From: Sycobia sp. Sy_11
Taxonomy: Eukaryota > Arthropoda > Insecta > Hymenoptera > Epichrysomallidae
Length of the DNA: 64,000 nucleotides
Assembly: GCA_018907035.1 (NCBI GenBank)
Contig: JACCIC010000224.1
Coordinates: 456,001-520,000, forward strand
Direction: 5' to 3'
In this document: in pieces, positions 12,617 through 23,847 of the stretch
Numbering within the stretch: the first letter of the stretch is position 1
How the letters are laid out: every line of letters begins with the position of its first letter
Notes under the pieces: generated by a model
What the model was told of the DNA's origin: nothing
The model's input: only the letters and a program-made list of their open reading frames with translations
The model's database searches: none
Program-made: the position numbers and the translations under genes

Positions 12617-13480
12617 ATATGATCAAATTGACTTGGACTGGTGCATTTAAACTCCGCGCATAAACTGAATCGGTAACATTTTTTTTCTATATAGGTATAG
12701 CCATTTTTGATGTGCGTGTGAAATTTGAGCGCCATATCTCCATTAGTGTGTGTTTGCCAGCTGTTTGTTGACGACTCAAAAAGTTTATCTGTCGATTTTG
12801 ACTATCGACAAAAAGTTGATCAACGAGTTAGCTTGAAATTTTCGTTTCCAATGGAATTACGGCTATGGAATTGTTGAAAATGTTGCAGATGTGTTTTGGA
12901 GAATCTACTTTATCGCGAACGCAAGTATTTGAATGGCACAAAGCATTCAGTGAAGGTCGCGAAGTCGTCGAAAACTTGCCTCATGTACAAGTAGCCCATC
13001 CACCGAAAATCAAGGTGATGCTCACCATGAATTCCTTCCAGGAAGTCAAACGGTCAATAAGAAGTAATACGTACTTAATCGTTCTGCGGCGTCTACGTGA
13101 AGCAATTTGTCGTAAACGACCGGATTTGTGAGCAGATAAATCGTGGTTTTTTCACAACGATAATGTGCCAGCACATTCCAGAATGATTGTGTCGGATTTT
13201 TTGGCCAAACACGAAATGAAAGTCATCGCTCAGTCACTGTATTCGACAGATTTGGTTCCATGTGACTTTTTCTTCTTTCCGAAACTCAAAAATCCGCTTC
13301 GGGGAACGCACCATCAGTCCATAGACAATATCGCCAGACAAACTTTTTGTGTCGTAACCAAACAGCTAACAAACACACACTAATGGAGATATGGCGCTCA
13401 AATTTCACACGGACATCAAGAAACGTTGTAATAATATAGAAATTTAAATGCACTAGTCCAGGTCAAATTGGATCGTATGG
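12617..13480 (+). pseudogene. Mariner transposon, long inverted ends, decayed
   Basis: The two ends are inverted copies. The outer part is near 12620-12650 and 13443-13478 (ttgacttggactggtgcatt versus a close match). The inner part at about 12710-12764 pairs with 13375-13425 (aaatttgagcgccatatctc shared). TA flanks both ends (12615-12616, 13481-13482). The interior encodes mariner transposase pieces: an N-terminal helix-turn-helix segment ending in a FEWHKAFSEGRE-like motif (12865 on), then a catalytic part with HNDNVPAH and VPCDFFFF, the second and third Asp separated by 34 residues (DD34D). An in-frame stop at 13129-13131 and a large internal deletion show it is dead. At about 0.86 kb it is shorter than the usual 1.3 kb. 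Confidence 0.85.
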
Positions 13481-13602
13481 TATTTCTGTTTTAGATGTTT
13501 TTGCTGTAGATCTTTTATTTTTTCAAAAAAATACATACGAAGTGAGAAACGTTCTTAGAGTGAAACTTCATGAGCTATATAGCAGTGTCTATACGTTAGG
13601 AA

Positions 13603-13659
<57 letters not shown>

Positions 13660-13879
13660 GCATAATAAATATTGCTTCGATAGAGAAAATTGTACCTTGG
13701 AGTTGGACCGGTAGAAAAAGATGTCCAAGTGTCTCCAGAGGACGTTTACAGAGAGTATAATGTTCGCACTATAGGAAATGTTACGGGACGACCACTATAG
13801 AGAGTCTTGTGTTGGGGAGGTAGAATACAATTTCCAGATATCCAGAGACTACTGGGAGTGTACGTGTTCGAATGATAGA

Positions 13880-14310
13880 ATACGAATCTCTTCATAGAAG
13901 TCGTAGTGACATACCTTGACATTGTTTCCCACCAACTATACACGACGCTCCCCGTAGAAGTCGTTCCAAAAATTTAGAAATCGCATTCTCTCATCCGAAC
14001 ACGAAACTCCCCGTAGAAGTTGTCCCGACATACCTAAACATCGTTAAAATACTCTTCGTATAAGTCATCCCGAGAAAGCTAGCATCGCTTCCTGACCACT
14101 AAACACAATACTCCCCGTAGAAGTCGCTCGCAAAGACCTAAATATCGTATTTTACCGTCCCAAGACGAATCTTCTCATAGAAGTTGATTTACTCATACCT
14201 GGACGTCGTTTCTATCAACTAAATACAATATTCTCCGTATAAATCGCGCAGAGACACCTGTACATCGCAATTTATCATCGGAACAAACAATCGCCTACAG
14301 AAATAGTCTT
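13880..14310. repeat. Tandem array of about 60-bp units inside the compound repeat
   Basis: The motif (c)cccgtagaagtcgt recurs near 13893, 13953, 14012, 14056, 14115, 14176, 14236 and 14296. The spacing is about 60 bases, except for one short unit of about 43. Units share gacatacctagacatcgttt-like and accaactaaacacaatactc-like segments. Divergence between units is high, so the array is old. Confidence 0.8.
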
Positions 14311-14388
14311 GAGGGAACGGAATATCGTAATTAACCGCCCGTACACGCCAATATAATATTTCTCAGCGGAAACCGTATTTAAAATGTG

Positions 14389-14394
<6 letters not shown>

Positions 14395-14440
<46 letters not shown>

Positions 14441-14574
14441 TATATTTCCGTTTTTTCAATTAAATACCGTGAACATTTTCGTAGTGATACCAACTGAAAT
14501 TTAAGCAAAATGTTGGTATGCAAATAGCATATTTTCTAAGTAGACGATGGATATTGCCTTCTTTGCAGAAATGA

Positions 14575-14647
<73 letters not shown>

Positions 14648-14648
14648 G
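14395..14648. repeat. Two (AT)n tracts
   Basis: AT tracts at about 14395-14438 and 14575-14648. They are separated by sequence that is conserved in the second copy of the compound repeat (gaaataccgtgaatattttcgtagtgat-like). Confidence 0.9.
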
Positions 14649-14834
14649 TTCGAGGTTATTAGTAAAGAACCCTATTTTGCCATCATTTCTTTTGTTCAAA
14701 CTAAAAAAACATAGTCTCTTGTCACAATTCCGAAGTTAATATAGTGTATAAAAACAAAAATGTAATTTTTTGTCACAAACTATATTCAATATGATTTGGC
14801 ATACAGAACCATTTTATAAGAGAAGAAGAAAGAA

Positions 14835-14838
<4 letters not shown>

Positions 14839-14894
<56 letters not shown>
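14839..14894. repeat. (GA)n microsatellite
   Basis: A GA tract of about 56 bases inside the compound repeat, at the position equivalent to 25848-25910. Confidence 0.95.
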
Positions 14895-14897
<3 letters not shown>

Positions 14898-15091
14898 CAG
14901 ACAGATTTTCTCACGTAAGAGAAAATAAAATTTACAAAAATCAAAAGGTATCCATAAGGTGTGAGAGTAGTGTCAGATTAACCTGAACAACAAAAAAGGT
15001 GATACCGACTAACCTCACAGTTTCTTTAGGATACGAATCCCAAAGTTCGATATGAACATTCGTTTGAGCTGACCTGGTATTAATAGTTTAA

Positions 15092-16553
15092 GGCGGTATT
15101 CTACTTTACAAGTTTGAAAAAAAATGTTTTTTTGTACATGTTTCGAAAGATTCAGCTAGTCTAACTATACTTTTTTGCCTTTCGAACGCACTTACCTGAG
15201 CGCGCTATTCCGACTCGCCCAGCGCGCGCGCCGGATAAGCCATCTACCTGGCCTTGTTCGCTGCAGCTGCTGTTCCCCCATTGTAAATTATTATACCTAT
15301 ATATATTCTCATCAAAATATATACCTTTGCTTCTCAATATTACCTTCCCTTTATAATTTTGCTTCTGTATTTCGAACAAAGTTGTGAAGAAACCAAAAGT
15401 CGTGATTAAAAAAGTGAAGACTGCTGATCTAAGTATCAAATTAATGAAGGAGTTGTCTAAAAACTACAGTCTTGCAATTGTAAGAAATTCAAATTCAGTA
15501 AAAGGCATGCGAAACGAGATCTGGGCCGGCTATTACCACAACATCTCAACAGATTCCAAACCACAGCATACGTACTGTTCACACAGCAGGTGCAAGTATA
15601 AGAAGGCCGAAGCAAACAACGCTTTAAAAAATTCTAAACATCGTCCTGCTCTTGCTAGTGACATATAAGAGGTGCTGAAACCAATCTACGAAGATCTAAG
15701 AAAAACGGAATTGCTGGAGAGATGTTTGGGCAGAAACACTCAAAATAACAATTAGTGTTTCAACTCAACAGTTTGGGCTATGGCACCGAAGCAGGTCTAT
15801 AATGGAAAAAAAGTCGTTAAAATTGCATGCCTCACTGCTGCCTGCATTTTTAATGAAGGATTCGGCCCACTTTTAAAAATAATGGAAATTATGGACCTGA
15901 AAATCGACCAAATCGCCATGCAGTTCGCCAATATGCGCGACCAACAGCGCATCGTTTGAGAGAACCGCCGCTCGACTGAGGCTTCTAAGGAGAACAGAAC
16001 TCAAAAAAGCAGGCTAAATTAGATGAAAATAGTCGCTTGGAACAAGTTGAAGGCATCTTGTATGGCCCAGGCATCGCTGATTGAACGTAAGATAATTTTC
16101 TCTACGATTTTTCACTTACAAAAACTTTAAACGCGTTTTTCTCAAAACAGCGTTTTCAAGTACCGTTTTCGTGAAAACTAAAAAACTATTGAACCGATCC
16201 TTATGAAATTTTGAACACATATTTTATATGTTTATATCAACCGCCCTAACTACAATCATCTTAAAATTTTAATTCTAACTATATTTTTATTGCAAAGAAA
16301 GACGGAAAAAAAGCAATTTTGTTTCTTTCGTATTTTAGCCGCAATTTTGTTGATTTTACACGTACATAAAATATTCTGGTTAAATCGGTTTCTGAAGTTA
16401 TACTGAACATAAAACTATTTGATTTTTTTGTTTCAGACCACCCGTCGGCAAGATTTTACGACCACGACAACGTTACTTAATTTTTGAGGTGTTGGCTTTG
16501 ACCATACTTTACAGGTATAAAAAATGCATAAAATAAATGTATAGAATACTGTC
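15092..16553 (+). mobile_element. TTAA-flanked DNA transposon, Kolobok-like, decayed
   Basis: The element is 1,462 bp and is flanked by TTAA at 15088-15091 and 16554-16557. The termini are inverted: GGCGGTATTCTA at the left and, in reverse complement, GACAGTATTCTA at the right. A transposase remnant runs from about 15384 to 16083. It includes SVKGMRNEIWAGYYH, KPIYEDLRKTELLERCLGRN, STVWAMAPK, FNEGFGPLLKIM and a terminal YGPGIAD. These are motifs I associate with the Mutator-like domain proteins abundant in arthropod genomes; the TTAA target favours Kolobok and the protein is not piggyBac-like. In-frame stops (15661-15663, 15757-15759) and a frame change after about 15900 show it is inactive, and the N-terminal part is missing. 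The paralogous repeat near 27014 keeps the unoccupied TTAA. Confidence 0.8.
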
Positions 16554-16791
16554 TTAAGTGGACTTCTATAAGTTGATGATCGTGATTCAAGACGTCACCT
16601 AGTGTTCGTTGGTGGAACTGATTGTTAAAACTATTAACTTAATTTATTGATGAAAGTAAAATGATTTTCAATGAAAAACATAGTCTATGTCCTTCCCAAG
16701 ATAATACAGAATCTATATGTCAAATTTCAGAACAATTGGTTTAGTAGTTTTTTTCGGTTACCGTGTACAAACAAAAACACGCTTTTTCTTA

Positions 16792-16842
16792 GTATGATAT
16801 GATATGACATGATATATGATATGATATGATATGATATGATAT
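16792..16842. repeat. (ATGAT)n tail
   Basis: A pentanucleotide tail at the 3' end of the compound repeat, the same unit as at 27264-27300. Confidence 0.95.
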
Positions 16843-17312
16843 AAGTTTATTATATACGCAAAATTATCTATTTTAATAATATTTACAACTTTTATTTTGA
16901 ATATGTTTTTTAAATTTTTTATACTTTCTCTGATCAATTTGAATAACTTTTATTATTGTGTTTATTTTATGGAATTTGCGATTTAAATAACATTTTCACC
17001 AAAAGCCATTATGATATTTGTAAACAGCGCCCCAAAAGACACAAATGTACAAAATTTCAGCAAAATCGGGTACTCTTTTCGCCAGATAACGTTGATAACA
17101 CTTAGCAAATTATATATTCATTTACCGTATATATTGAGCGATTAAAAAAAAATAAAAAAAATAAAGATTTGTTAATGCTACAGAAAAAAATGTCACACAC
17201 TACATGAATTCATAATTCATAGTGAAATATTTAAGGAAAGGTTTCTTAAAATAAATATTATCCATTATCTTTTTTTATAAAACAAATAATTTTTGATAAT
17301 TAAAGAATTATT
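16843..17312. other. Spacer, nothing recognised
   Basis: AT-rich sequence between the compound repeat and the LINE; no coding or repeat signature seen. Confidence 0.5.
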
Positions 17313-17778
17313 CAGTCTGTTGTTAGCTCTCATAAAGGAAAGACATGTATCACTACAGAGTAAACAAATAGAATCGCTAGTAATAAATAAAACCAAATTA
17401 TAAGCCAGCCTTGACCTAACTTCACGCATACGTACTTATCGAAACACATATATGTTTTCAATAAGCAATGCTACAAAATAGCACAATCATGATAATTCAA
17501 TACAAAGTCCAACCCAAGAAAATGCATCCCAAAGTGCCATGCCACTGCTACAGAAATGATAAAATTTCCGAAAGATAATTTTCAAATTTTCAAATAATCA
17601 AACTGCAGTGATTGACTCTATGAATAGATCTACGTAAGGCAACTATATTAATCAAATAGTCAAACTAGTTAATAAGGAAGATATAAAGGCAATCTTCAGA
17701 ATTTCAAATAATAGAATATGTATCTATTTTGCTAGAAAAAAAAAATAGACTATTTCGTAGAAAAAAAAACTATCAGTC

Positions 17779-18250
17779 TTGGAAATAAGGTCTTATAATT
17801 CCCGTGCTAAAAGAATTATACTATCAAACATTAGACCTTCGATAACTCACAAAATACTCGAAAATGCTATAAAAGAATTAAATATAAAAACTGAATCAAC
17901 AGTATCATATATCAAAGCGGGAGTATCAATCCCTGGTTGTGCATGCATCGTAAGTTTTAGGAGGCAAATATATATATATATCCACAGACTCTATAAAAAA
18001 TCTATATGAATCTTTCCCTGTTGTTTACAAAGGAAATAAATTCAGAATTTTTGAAACCGCATATTCTAGAAACTGCTTTATTTGCAAAGAAACCGGACAC
18101 CTAGCAAAGCAATGTCCGCTAAATATAAACAATACAAATACGCAAGAAGAATATAAAGCTTTCGACCCAATAAATCAATCACAGGTGCTTAAAGAATGAA
18201 AACAAAGTGAGTATAAGGATATAAACACTATCATAAGCCTAACTACTGCA
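17779..18250 (+). pseudogene. LINE ORF1 (gag-like) remnant with CCHC zinc knuckle
   Basis: An open segment from 17779 encodes an RNA-binding-like region (IILSNIRPSITHKILENAIK). It changes frame across a short (TA) run near 17970 and then carries CFICKETGHLAKQC (C-X2-C-X4-H-X4-C, from 18074), followed by a polar tail. This is the nucleic-acid-binding ORF1 protein of Jockey-type LINEs. The frame change and a stop near 18197 mark it as broken. Confidence 0.7.
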
Positions 18251-18865
18251 AACAATGATTAAATTAAGAACGTAAGGAAAATAATATATAATACAAACTA
18301 AGTGTCAATACACCAGAATATTTAAATATGAACAATTAAGACAGAAATATACAGAAAGTGATATAATAACAGACGTTAAAAGAACTTATCTTGATAACAA
18401 TCTACCATTTAGTTCACAAACTTCAGAAAAAAACCTCCAAAAACGATCATCGCCAAAAGAAAAGAAGAAGAGCCAAAAACAAGTGAGTAAATGTATAACT
18501 AACACAGAACAAAAAATGGAGATTAACACAAATACGTCAACATCATAATCCGATGAACGTGAAATGGTGTATGTAGACGAGATGGATAAAAAATTAATCA
18601 ACATCAAAAATTATCTTAAAGACGCTAACAGGCTCTTGGACTACAACTAATTCAAAAGTTTACTCGAAAATGTAAAAAGGTAATAAAAAACCAATCGATA
18701 TTATATTACAATATACAGATAATCAAGAGGCGGTTACTAAATTCATAAACCAAAATGTATACCCGAACGTCAGAAATGAACGTATTAAATGTAGATGCAC
18801 CCAACTACCGAAACAAATCAACCACCTACAAGAAAAAGTTTTAATGCTAGAAACGTCTGTTTCTA

Positions 18866-20121
18866 AGTTTCCGGTCTGACCAAGAAATGGCGTCACTAGG
18901 CCTACCTTGAGGGGGCCATCAATAGTACTATTCTTCGATAGTTTGTAGCTATAGTTTCAGTTCGATCGCCATGTGAGTTTAGGTTTGAGAACACGCTGAA
19001 CAAGACGCCTCTGTGTTTTTCGTAAAAATGGAAAAGCTGGAAAATCGTGCTGTCATCAAATACTTTTATTTGAATGGGTTAACGCCGAAGGAAATTAAAG
19101 AAGAGATGGAGTCAACACTGGGGACATCCTTCCCATTATATTCAACCCTTAAGCAGTGGGTTTCCGAGTTTAAAAAGGATCGTGTGAGCACCTTTGATGA
19201 GCCTCGCTCAGGACGCCCCATTGAGGTCACAAGTCCAGATATGATCGAAAAAATCCATCAAATAGTGCTGAAAGACCGCAGATTAAAAGTGCGTGAGATA
19301 GCTGAGACCTGTAAGATGTCATATGAACGTGTACAAAATATTTTGCACCAACACTTGTATATGAAAAACGCCCTGTGCAATATGGGTGCCACTTTTGCTA
19401 ACAGTCGACCAAAAATTGATTCGAAAGAACATTTCTACCGCCAATTTGGCGTTATATAAGCGTAATCTAAGCGCATTTTTGCGTCGATTCGTAACCGTTG
19501 ACGAAACTTGGGTCCATCACTACAGTCCTGAAACCAAACAACAGTCTAAACAGTGCATTGGACCAGGGAAACCAACTACAAAAAAGGCAAAAACAATTTT
19601 TTCGGAGAACAAGGTTATGGCTACTGTTTTTTGGAACGCAAGAGGTATTATATACATTGATTACCTTGAAAAAGATAACTATCACTAGTCAATACTACGC
19701 AGACTTCTTACAACGTTTGAGCCACGAAGTGAAAATTAAATGACATCATCTGGTGAAGAAAAAAATCTTGTTTCATCACGATAACGCACCAGCGCACACC
19801 TCAACCGTTGCGATAGCGAAAATCAACGATCTGAAGTGGGAATTGATGCCGCACCCTTCCTACTCTCCAGATCTAGCCCCGAGTGACTATTATCTGTTTC
19901 CTAACCTCAAAAAATGACTTGGCGGTAAGAGATTTGCGGACAATGAAGAAGTAATCGAAGCTGTAAATAGGTATTTTGAGGAGCTTGACGACTCAGTCTA
20001 TAGAGATGGCGTTACTAGACTAGAACACCGCTGTGAGAAATGTATCAGCCTTGGAGGAGATTATGTTGACAAATAAAAAAAATTCTTCAAAACGTTGTTT
20101 TTCTTGGTTAGGCCGGAAACT
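18866..20121 (+). pseudogene. Mariner transposon inserted in the LINE, decayed transposase
   Basis: The element is 1,256 bp, flanked by TA (18864-18865, 20122-20123). It has inverted ends agtttccggtctgaccaaga and, at the right in reverse complement, agtttccggcctaaccaaga (two mismatches). The transposase starts with MEKLENRAVIKYFYLNG at 19028. It continues through a helix-turn-helix and a SGRP motif to about 19450, then shifts frame to VTVDETWVHHYSPE (first catalytic Asp). Later parts carry HHDNAPAH and APSDYYLFPN with 34 residues between the Asp residues (DD34D). A frameshift near 19400 and stops at 19741 and 19916 make it non-functional. Ends are intact, so it could still be a substrate for a related transposase. 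Confidence 0.9.
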
Positions 20122-20139
20122 TATCAATCCATTCTCGTA

Positions 20140-22150
20140 GCTACGAATATTTACAGCAACTTATATTAAACGAAAAAGAAGATATAATCTGTTTATAAGG
20201 AACGAATTTCAAATAAGATGAATTACCTACATTAAAAAACTTTACATATTACAATAAAAATTCCGCAAATTGCAAATCTGCTCATGGTGGTGTAGGCATT
20301 TTAATAAATAACCACATACACAGTGAAGAACTATACATTGAAACATAAACTGAATGCATAGCAACAACTGTAACAATTAACAATAAACGATTAAATATAT
20401 GTAAAATCTATTTAAGCAACAAAGATACATTAAATATATGCAGTCTAAATAAATTAATAATGCAGATTCCGTAACCCTGTATTATCATGGGCGTCTTTAC
20501 TAGCCATGATACTTTATGGGGTTCCGACAAAGTTGATAAAAGAGAACAATTCATAGAAGATCTTATAATAAATAATGATTTAATATTATTAATTGACGAA
20601 TTCCTAACACACTTTAATACAACAACTAGCAAACACCGCGCAATCAATTTAACATTATGCAGCAGTAATATCGTAATGAATATGATTTGGCAAGTTCTAG
20701 ATAATTTATTTAAAAGTGATCATTACCCAATTACTTTGAATGTAAGTATTGAATCAAATGAGAATAATATATAAACACACAAATACAATGGTGGAAATAC
20801 CACAAAGCAGATTGGTGCAGACATAGAGAGAGAATAACAGAAAAAATGAAGATCTTAATTGAATACATGAACGAAAAGTTTCTAAACAAAAACATCAACA
20901 TCAATAATTTAATCCATGAATTTAACAATAACATACTAGATACTGCAGAAATTAGCATATCTAAAAGCAAAAATTATAAAAATATTAAAAGAAAACCGTC
21001 GTGGAATGATGAATGCGAAAATGCTTTTAAAAACATGAAGAAGGCCTTTTACAAATATAAAAAAGTAAAAACTCTAATTAATCAAATAGACTTTAAAAGA
21101 CATAAGGCTGCAGCAAAATGAACTATAAAAAAATGCAAAACTGAATCTTGGCTTAAATTCTTTGCAATAACAAATCAAAACTTACATATTAAAGAATTTT
21201 GGAACAGAATCAAACTAATAGAAGGAGAAAATAAAACTATAACTATTCCAGCCCTAAACAAAAATAATGAAATTATCAGTGACCCAATGAATCTTGCAAA
21301 TGTACTAGCTGAAAATTTTTCAAACAACGCTAGTGATAAAAACTATGAATCAAATTTTTTGAAATATAAGTATAGGTTAAAAAAACAGTTACAAAATCGA
21401 TTACATACAAAATGCAGAACAAAAATCAAATCTGAACAGAATACTTACTACTACAGAATTTCGAGAAATACTAAAATCTACCAAAAATACAAGCCCCCGA
21501 CCTGATGGAATTTCAAACATCTTTCTAAAAGAACTGCCCAAAATGGCACTCAAAATACTACTTAAATTATGCAACATAATGTTAAGTCAACGCTGCTTCC
21601 CCAGCATTTGGAAACAAGCAACCGTCATACCAATGACAAAACGTGGAAAAAAATAAAATCAATAAAGAATCATACAAGCCGATTGCTTTAACATATTGTA
21701 CGTGTAAACTATTAGAAAAAATTATCAATAAAAGACTGAGAGAATATTTAGATATACATAATATTATCCATACATCACAAAGTGGTTTTCGACCAAATTT
21801 TTGCATAACTGACTGCCGAACAAAACTAGAGACCAATGTATGTGATGGTTGGAACAATAAACAACACTTAGTCGCAATATCTTTAGACCTCGAGAAAGTT
21901 TCTGACTTAATTTGGTAAGATAGAATATTTGACATATTAATTAAACATAAAATTACAGGAAATATCTACTATTTCCTCGAAATCTTTCTACATAACAGAG
22001 TAATAAAAGAAAGAGTTGGCAATAAATACTCACCCCCCCCCGCCCCAGTAAATTTAGATAATGAAGTCCTCCAAGGATTAGTAATCAGTGTAACAATTTT
22101 GTACTAGCAATCAATGACATTTAAAATTATATTTCCTTTTCGATCCAGTG
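20140..22150 (+). pseudogene. LINE ORF2 remnant: endonuclease and reverse transcriptase
   Basis: ORF2 resumes after the nested mariner. Endonuclease landmarks are a GGVGILINN stretch near 20290 and SHDTLWGSDKVDKR from 20499, then SDHYPITLNV near 20720. A linker follows with WNDECENAFKNMKKAFYKYK (about 21003). Reverse transcriptase segments run from about 21510 (SPRPDGISN-like) through YKPIALTY and SGFRP to LDLEKVSD (about 21890), then EVLQGLVISVT near 22062. The usual YADD region falls in a damaged stretch near 22140-22200. Numerous stops (for example 20774, 21119, 21916) show decay. Confidence 0.8.
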
Positions 22151-22195
22151 CACCACCTTCGCAGACCATATTACATTATTTATGAAGGGGAAAAA

Positions 22196-22752
22196 TATAA
22201 AAACCACAAAAAAAGTTCTACACAAAACAATCAACAAACTAACAGATTATTAAAAAAAACCCGAATTAAAATATTCAAAACTAAAACCAAAGCTATAATT
22301 TTTAAGAAAAATAATAAAAAAATTGATGACCTGAAACTATACATAGGAAAAGAAAAAATCCAAATTGATGACGAAATTAAAATTCTAGGTTTAATATACG
22401 ACAGTAAATTAAATTGGAAATCACACATACAAACGCTTAAAAAACCAGTGCCTGTCACGATTAAGCTTTTTAAAAATCCTCTCAGCAAAAAAAATCTTAA
22501 AATACTAACCAACACCTATAAAAGTCTCATTCAACCAAAAATCGACTATGTACGTATAGTGTACAGATCAGCCTTTAACAATACTCTACAAAAATTCGAA
22601 CTAATAATTAATACGAGTATGAAAATTGTCTTGGGCGCATACAGAACGAGCCCAGTAATTAGCATTTTAAATGAAATAGATTTGTTTCCACTATATCTAA
22701 GACGAAAGATACTTACCTTAAAATATACAAGACGATTATTATGTTCACCTAT
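22196..22752 (+). pseudogene. LINE ORF2 remnant: reverse transcriptase thumb region
   Basis: A long open stretch continues the polymerase after the damaged catalytic box. KTKTKAIIFKKNNKKIDDLK and IKILGLIYDSKLNWKSHIQTL are the typical palm-to-thumb landmarks of Jockey-group reverse transcriptases. These are followed by LRRKILTLKYTRRLLCSPIQ. The open frame runs on to 22792, but its last 13 codons come from the inserted SINE. Confidence 0.8.
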
Positions 22753-22957
22753 TCAGGCTTACGATGACTCAATCGCTAGAGCGAAGGACTAGTAACTTGG
22801 TGATCCGAGTTCAAATCCCGGTCTCGGCCGATTGACGCAGGCACCGCTGTAATAATTTATATGTGCTTTGTTTATAAATACATCATAGACCTCCGTCGCT
22901 GATTTGAGCACCGGTATTTGGAAGAATAAATAGAGCGACGTTAAATAACAAACAAAA
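22753..22957 (+). mobile_element. tRNA-type SINE, copy 2, with target-site duplication
   Basis: About 205 bp, bounded by a perfect 12-base duplication atgttcacctat (22741-22752 and 22958-22969). The A-box-like part is gactcaatcgctagagc (22766 on) and the B-box-like part gagttcaaatcccgg (about 22808-22822), at normal polymerase III spacing. The body and tail match copy 1 (10456-10662, reverse orientation). It interrupts the polymerase frame of the decayed LINE, so it is the younger insertion. Confidence 0.9.
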
Positions 22958-22969
22958 ATGTTCACCTAT

Positions 22970-23416
22970 GAATCAAGCCCACTATATCATAAATCAAAAG
23001 GTAGATAAAAACTGAGGCGAAGATCAAGACAAATATCTATCGTTTAAAGTAAAAGTAAACATATATTTGAAAGAGCTAAACATACAATTCTCAAAAGAGA
23101 TACTTGAACATATTAATGATGTCAATAAACTGAAAGATGAATACTATACACTAATTAAAACGCAAGCAAAACGAATGTGGTTACAACTGTGGAAAAAAAA
23201 CAAATACTACACAACTTTCAAAAATTAAATCAGAAATATTTGGAAAAGATCCAGCCATCAATTTTCCAAGAAGAGTTGGTATTAATAAGCAGATTGCGTA
23301 TAGGACATACCAAATTCACATACCAACATCTAATTAACAAAGATGAGAAAAGTAAATGTAAAAAGTGCAAGAAATTAGTCGATGTGGAACACATTTTACT
23401 AGAGTGCTCAACATAA
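22970..23416 (+). pseudogene. LINE ORF2 C-terminal remnant
   Basis: The polymerase ORF resumes after the SINE, broken by stops. It ends with LRIGHTKFTYQHLINKDEKS and a KCKKCKKL...VEHILLEC finger that is typical of the C-terminus of Jockey/I-group ORF2 proteins. The stop is at 23414-23416. Confidence 0.8.
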
Positions 23417-23801
23417 AAAACAAGAGAAACAAATACAAACTCGGTACAGATTTCAAACATATGCTAAACAACACAAAACAATGCAAGAAACTTATAAAAT
23501 ATATAGATGCTATAGAAATCAGACATTATTTATAGAGCAAAAACGGAATATAGTAAGGTATACCACACGTGAAATACTAATCTAACCGTACGAAATCAAA
23601 TGAATATAACATTATTGTAAATTATTATTATAAGTATGTATTATAAGTATGACACATATACATCTTATATTTTTAACTATACATAATGTATAATATACAA
23701 TAAACAATATACGATATAATGTATAAGGTATAATATACAAGGGGATGAGACATAAGATAAATAAAAAAAAAAGAATTGTTATAAGATTCAACCTTGTCTT
23801 T

Positions 23802-23806
<5 letters not shown>

Positions 23807-23843
<37 letters not shown>
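23807..23843. repeat. (AT)n microsatellite
   Basis: About 37 bases of AT, shortly after the LINE poly-A end. Confidence 0.95.

Positions 23844-23847
<4 letters not shown>

Larger units (their letters stand above)
13604..16842 (+). repeat. Compound dispersed repeat, copy 1 (interrupted by a TTAA transposon)
   Basis: The order is (AT)n, a unique head, an array of about 60-bp repeats, two (AT)n tracts, a (GA)n tract, a conserved 3' part and a terminal (ATGAT)n tail. The same order recurs at 24950-27300. Shared landmarks include gtagaaaaagatgt, gagattttc, aaggtatccataaggtgt, cctggtattaat and caaacaaaaacacgct. The 3' end (fttcagaac-type stretch, then a pentanucleotide tail) resembles the 3' ends of RTE-type LINEs and their non-autonomous relatives; that link is inferred. 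This copy is split by a 1,462-base transposon at 15092-16553. Without it the repeat is about 1.8 kb. Confidence 0.8.
17313..23772 (+). mobile_element. Jockey/I-like non-LTR retrotransposon, decayed, with nested insertions
   Basis: An autonomous-type LINE in plus orientation. It begins tentatively at cagtctgttg and ends in poly-A at 23763-23772. The possible target duplication is aaagaattattt-like: 17302-17312 versus 23770-23780, one mismatch. ORF1 has a CCHC knuckle (CFICKETGHLAKQC near 18074). ORF2 has an apurinic endonuclease part (SAHGGVGILINN near 20280, then SHDTLWGSDKVDKREQFIEDL near 20500) and a reverse transcriptase part (YKPIALTYC, QSGFRPNF, SLDLEKVSD near 21675-21910). The C-terminus has RIGHTKFTYQHLINK and a CKKC...H...C finger near 23300-23410. 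Many stops and frame changes show it is dead. A mariner (18866-20121) and a SINE (22753-22957) are inserted in it. Confidence 0.85.

Noticed and set aside
13880..14310. CRISPR-like array of 60-bp units
   Set aside because: Units are contiguous diverged tandem repeats without constant repeat and unique spacer parts, and the sequence is from an animal genome.
22753..22830. A functional tRNA gene at the B-box-like sequence
   Set aside because: The region does not fold into a full cloverleaf by eye, and it is the head of a dispersed 205-base element with a target duplication, so it is a SINE.
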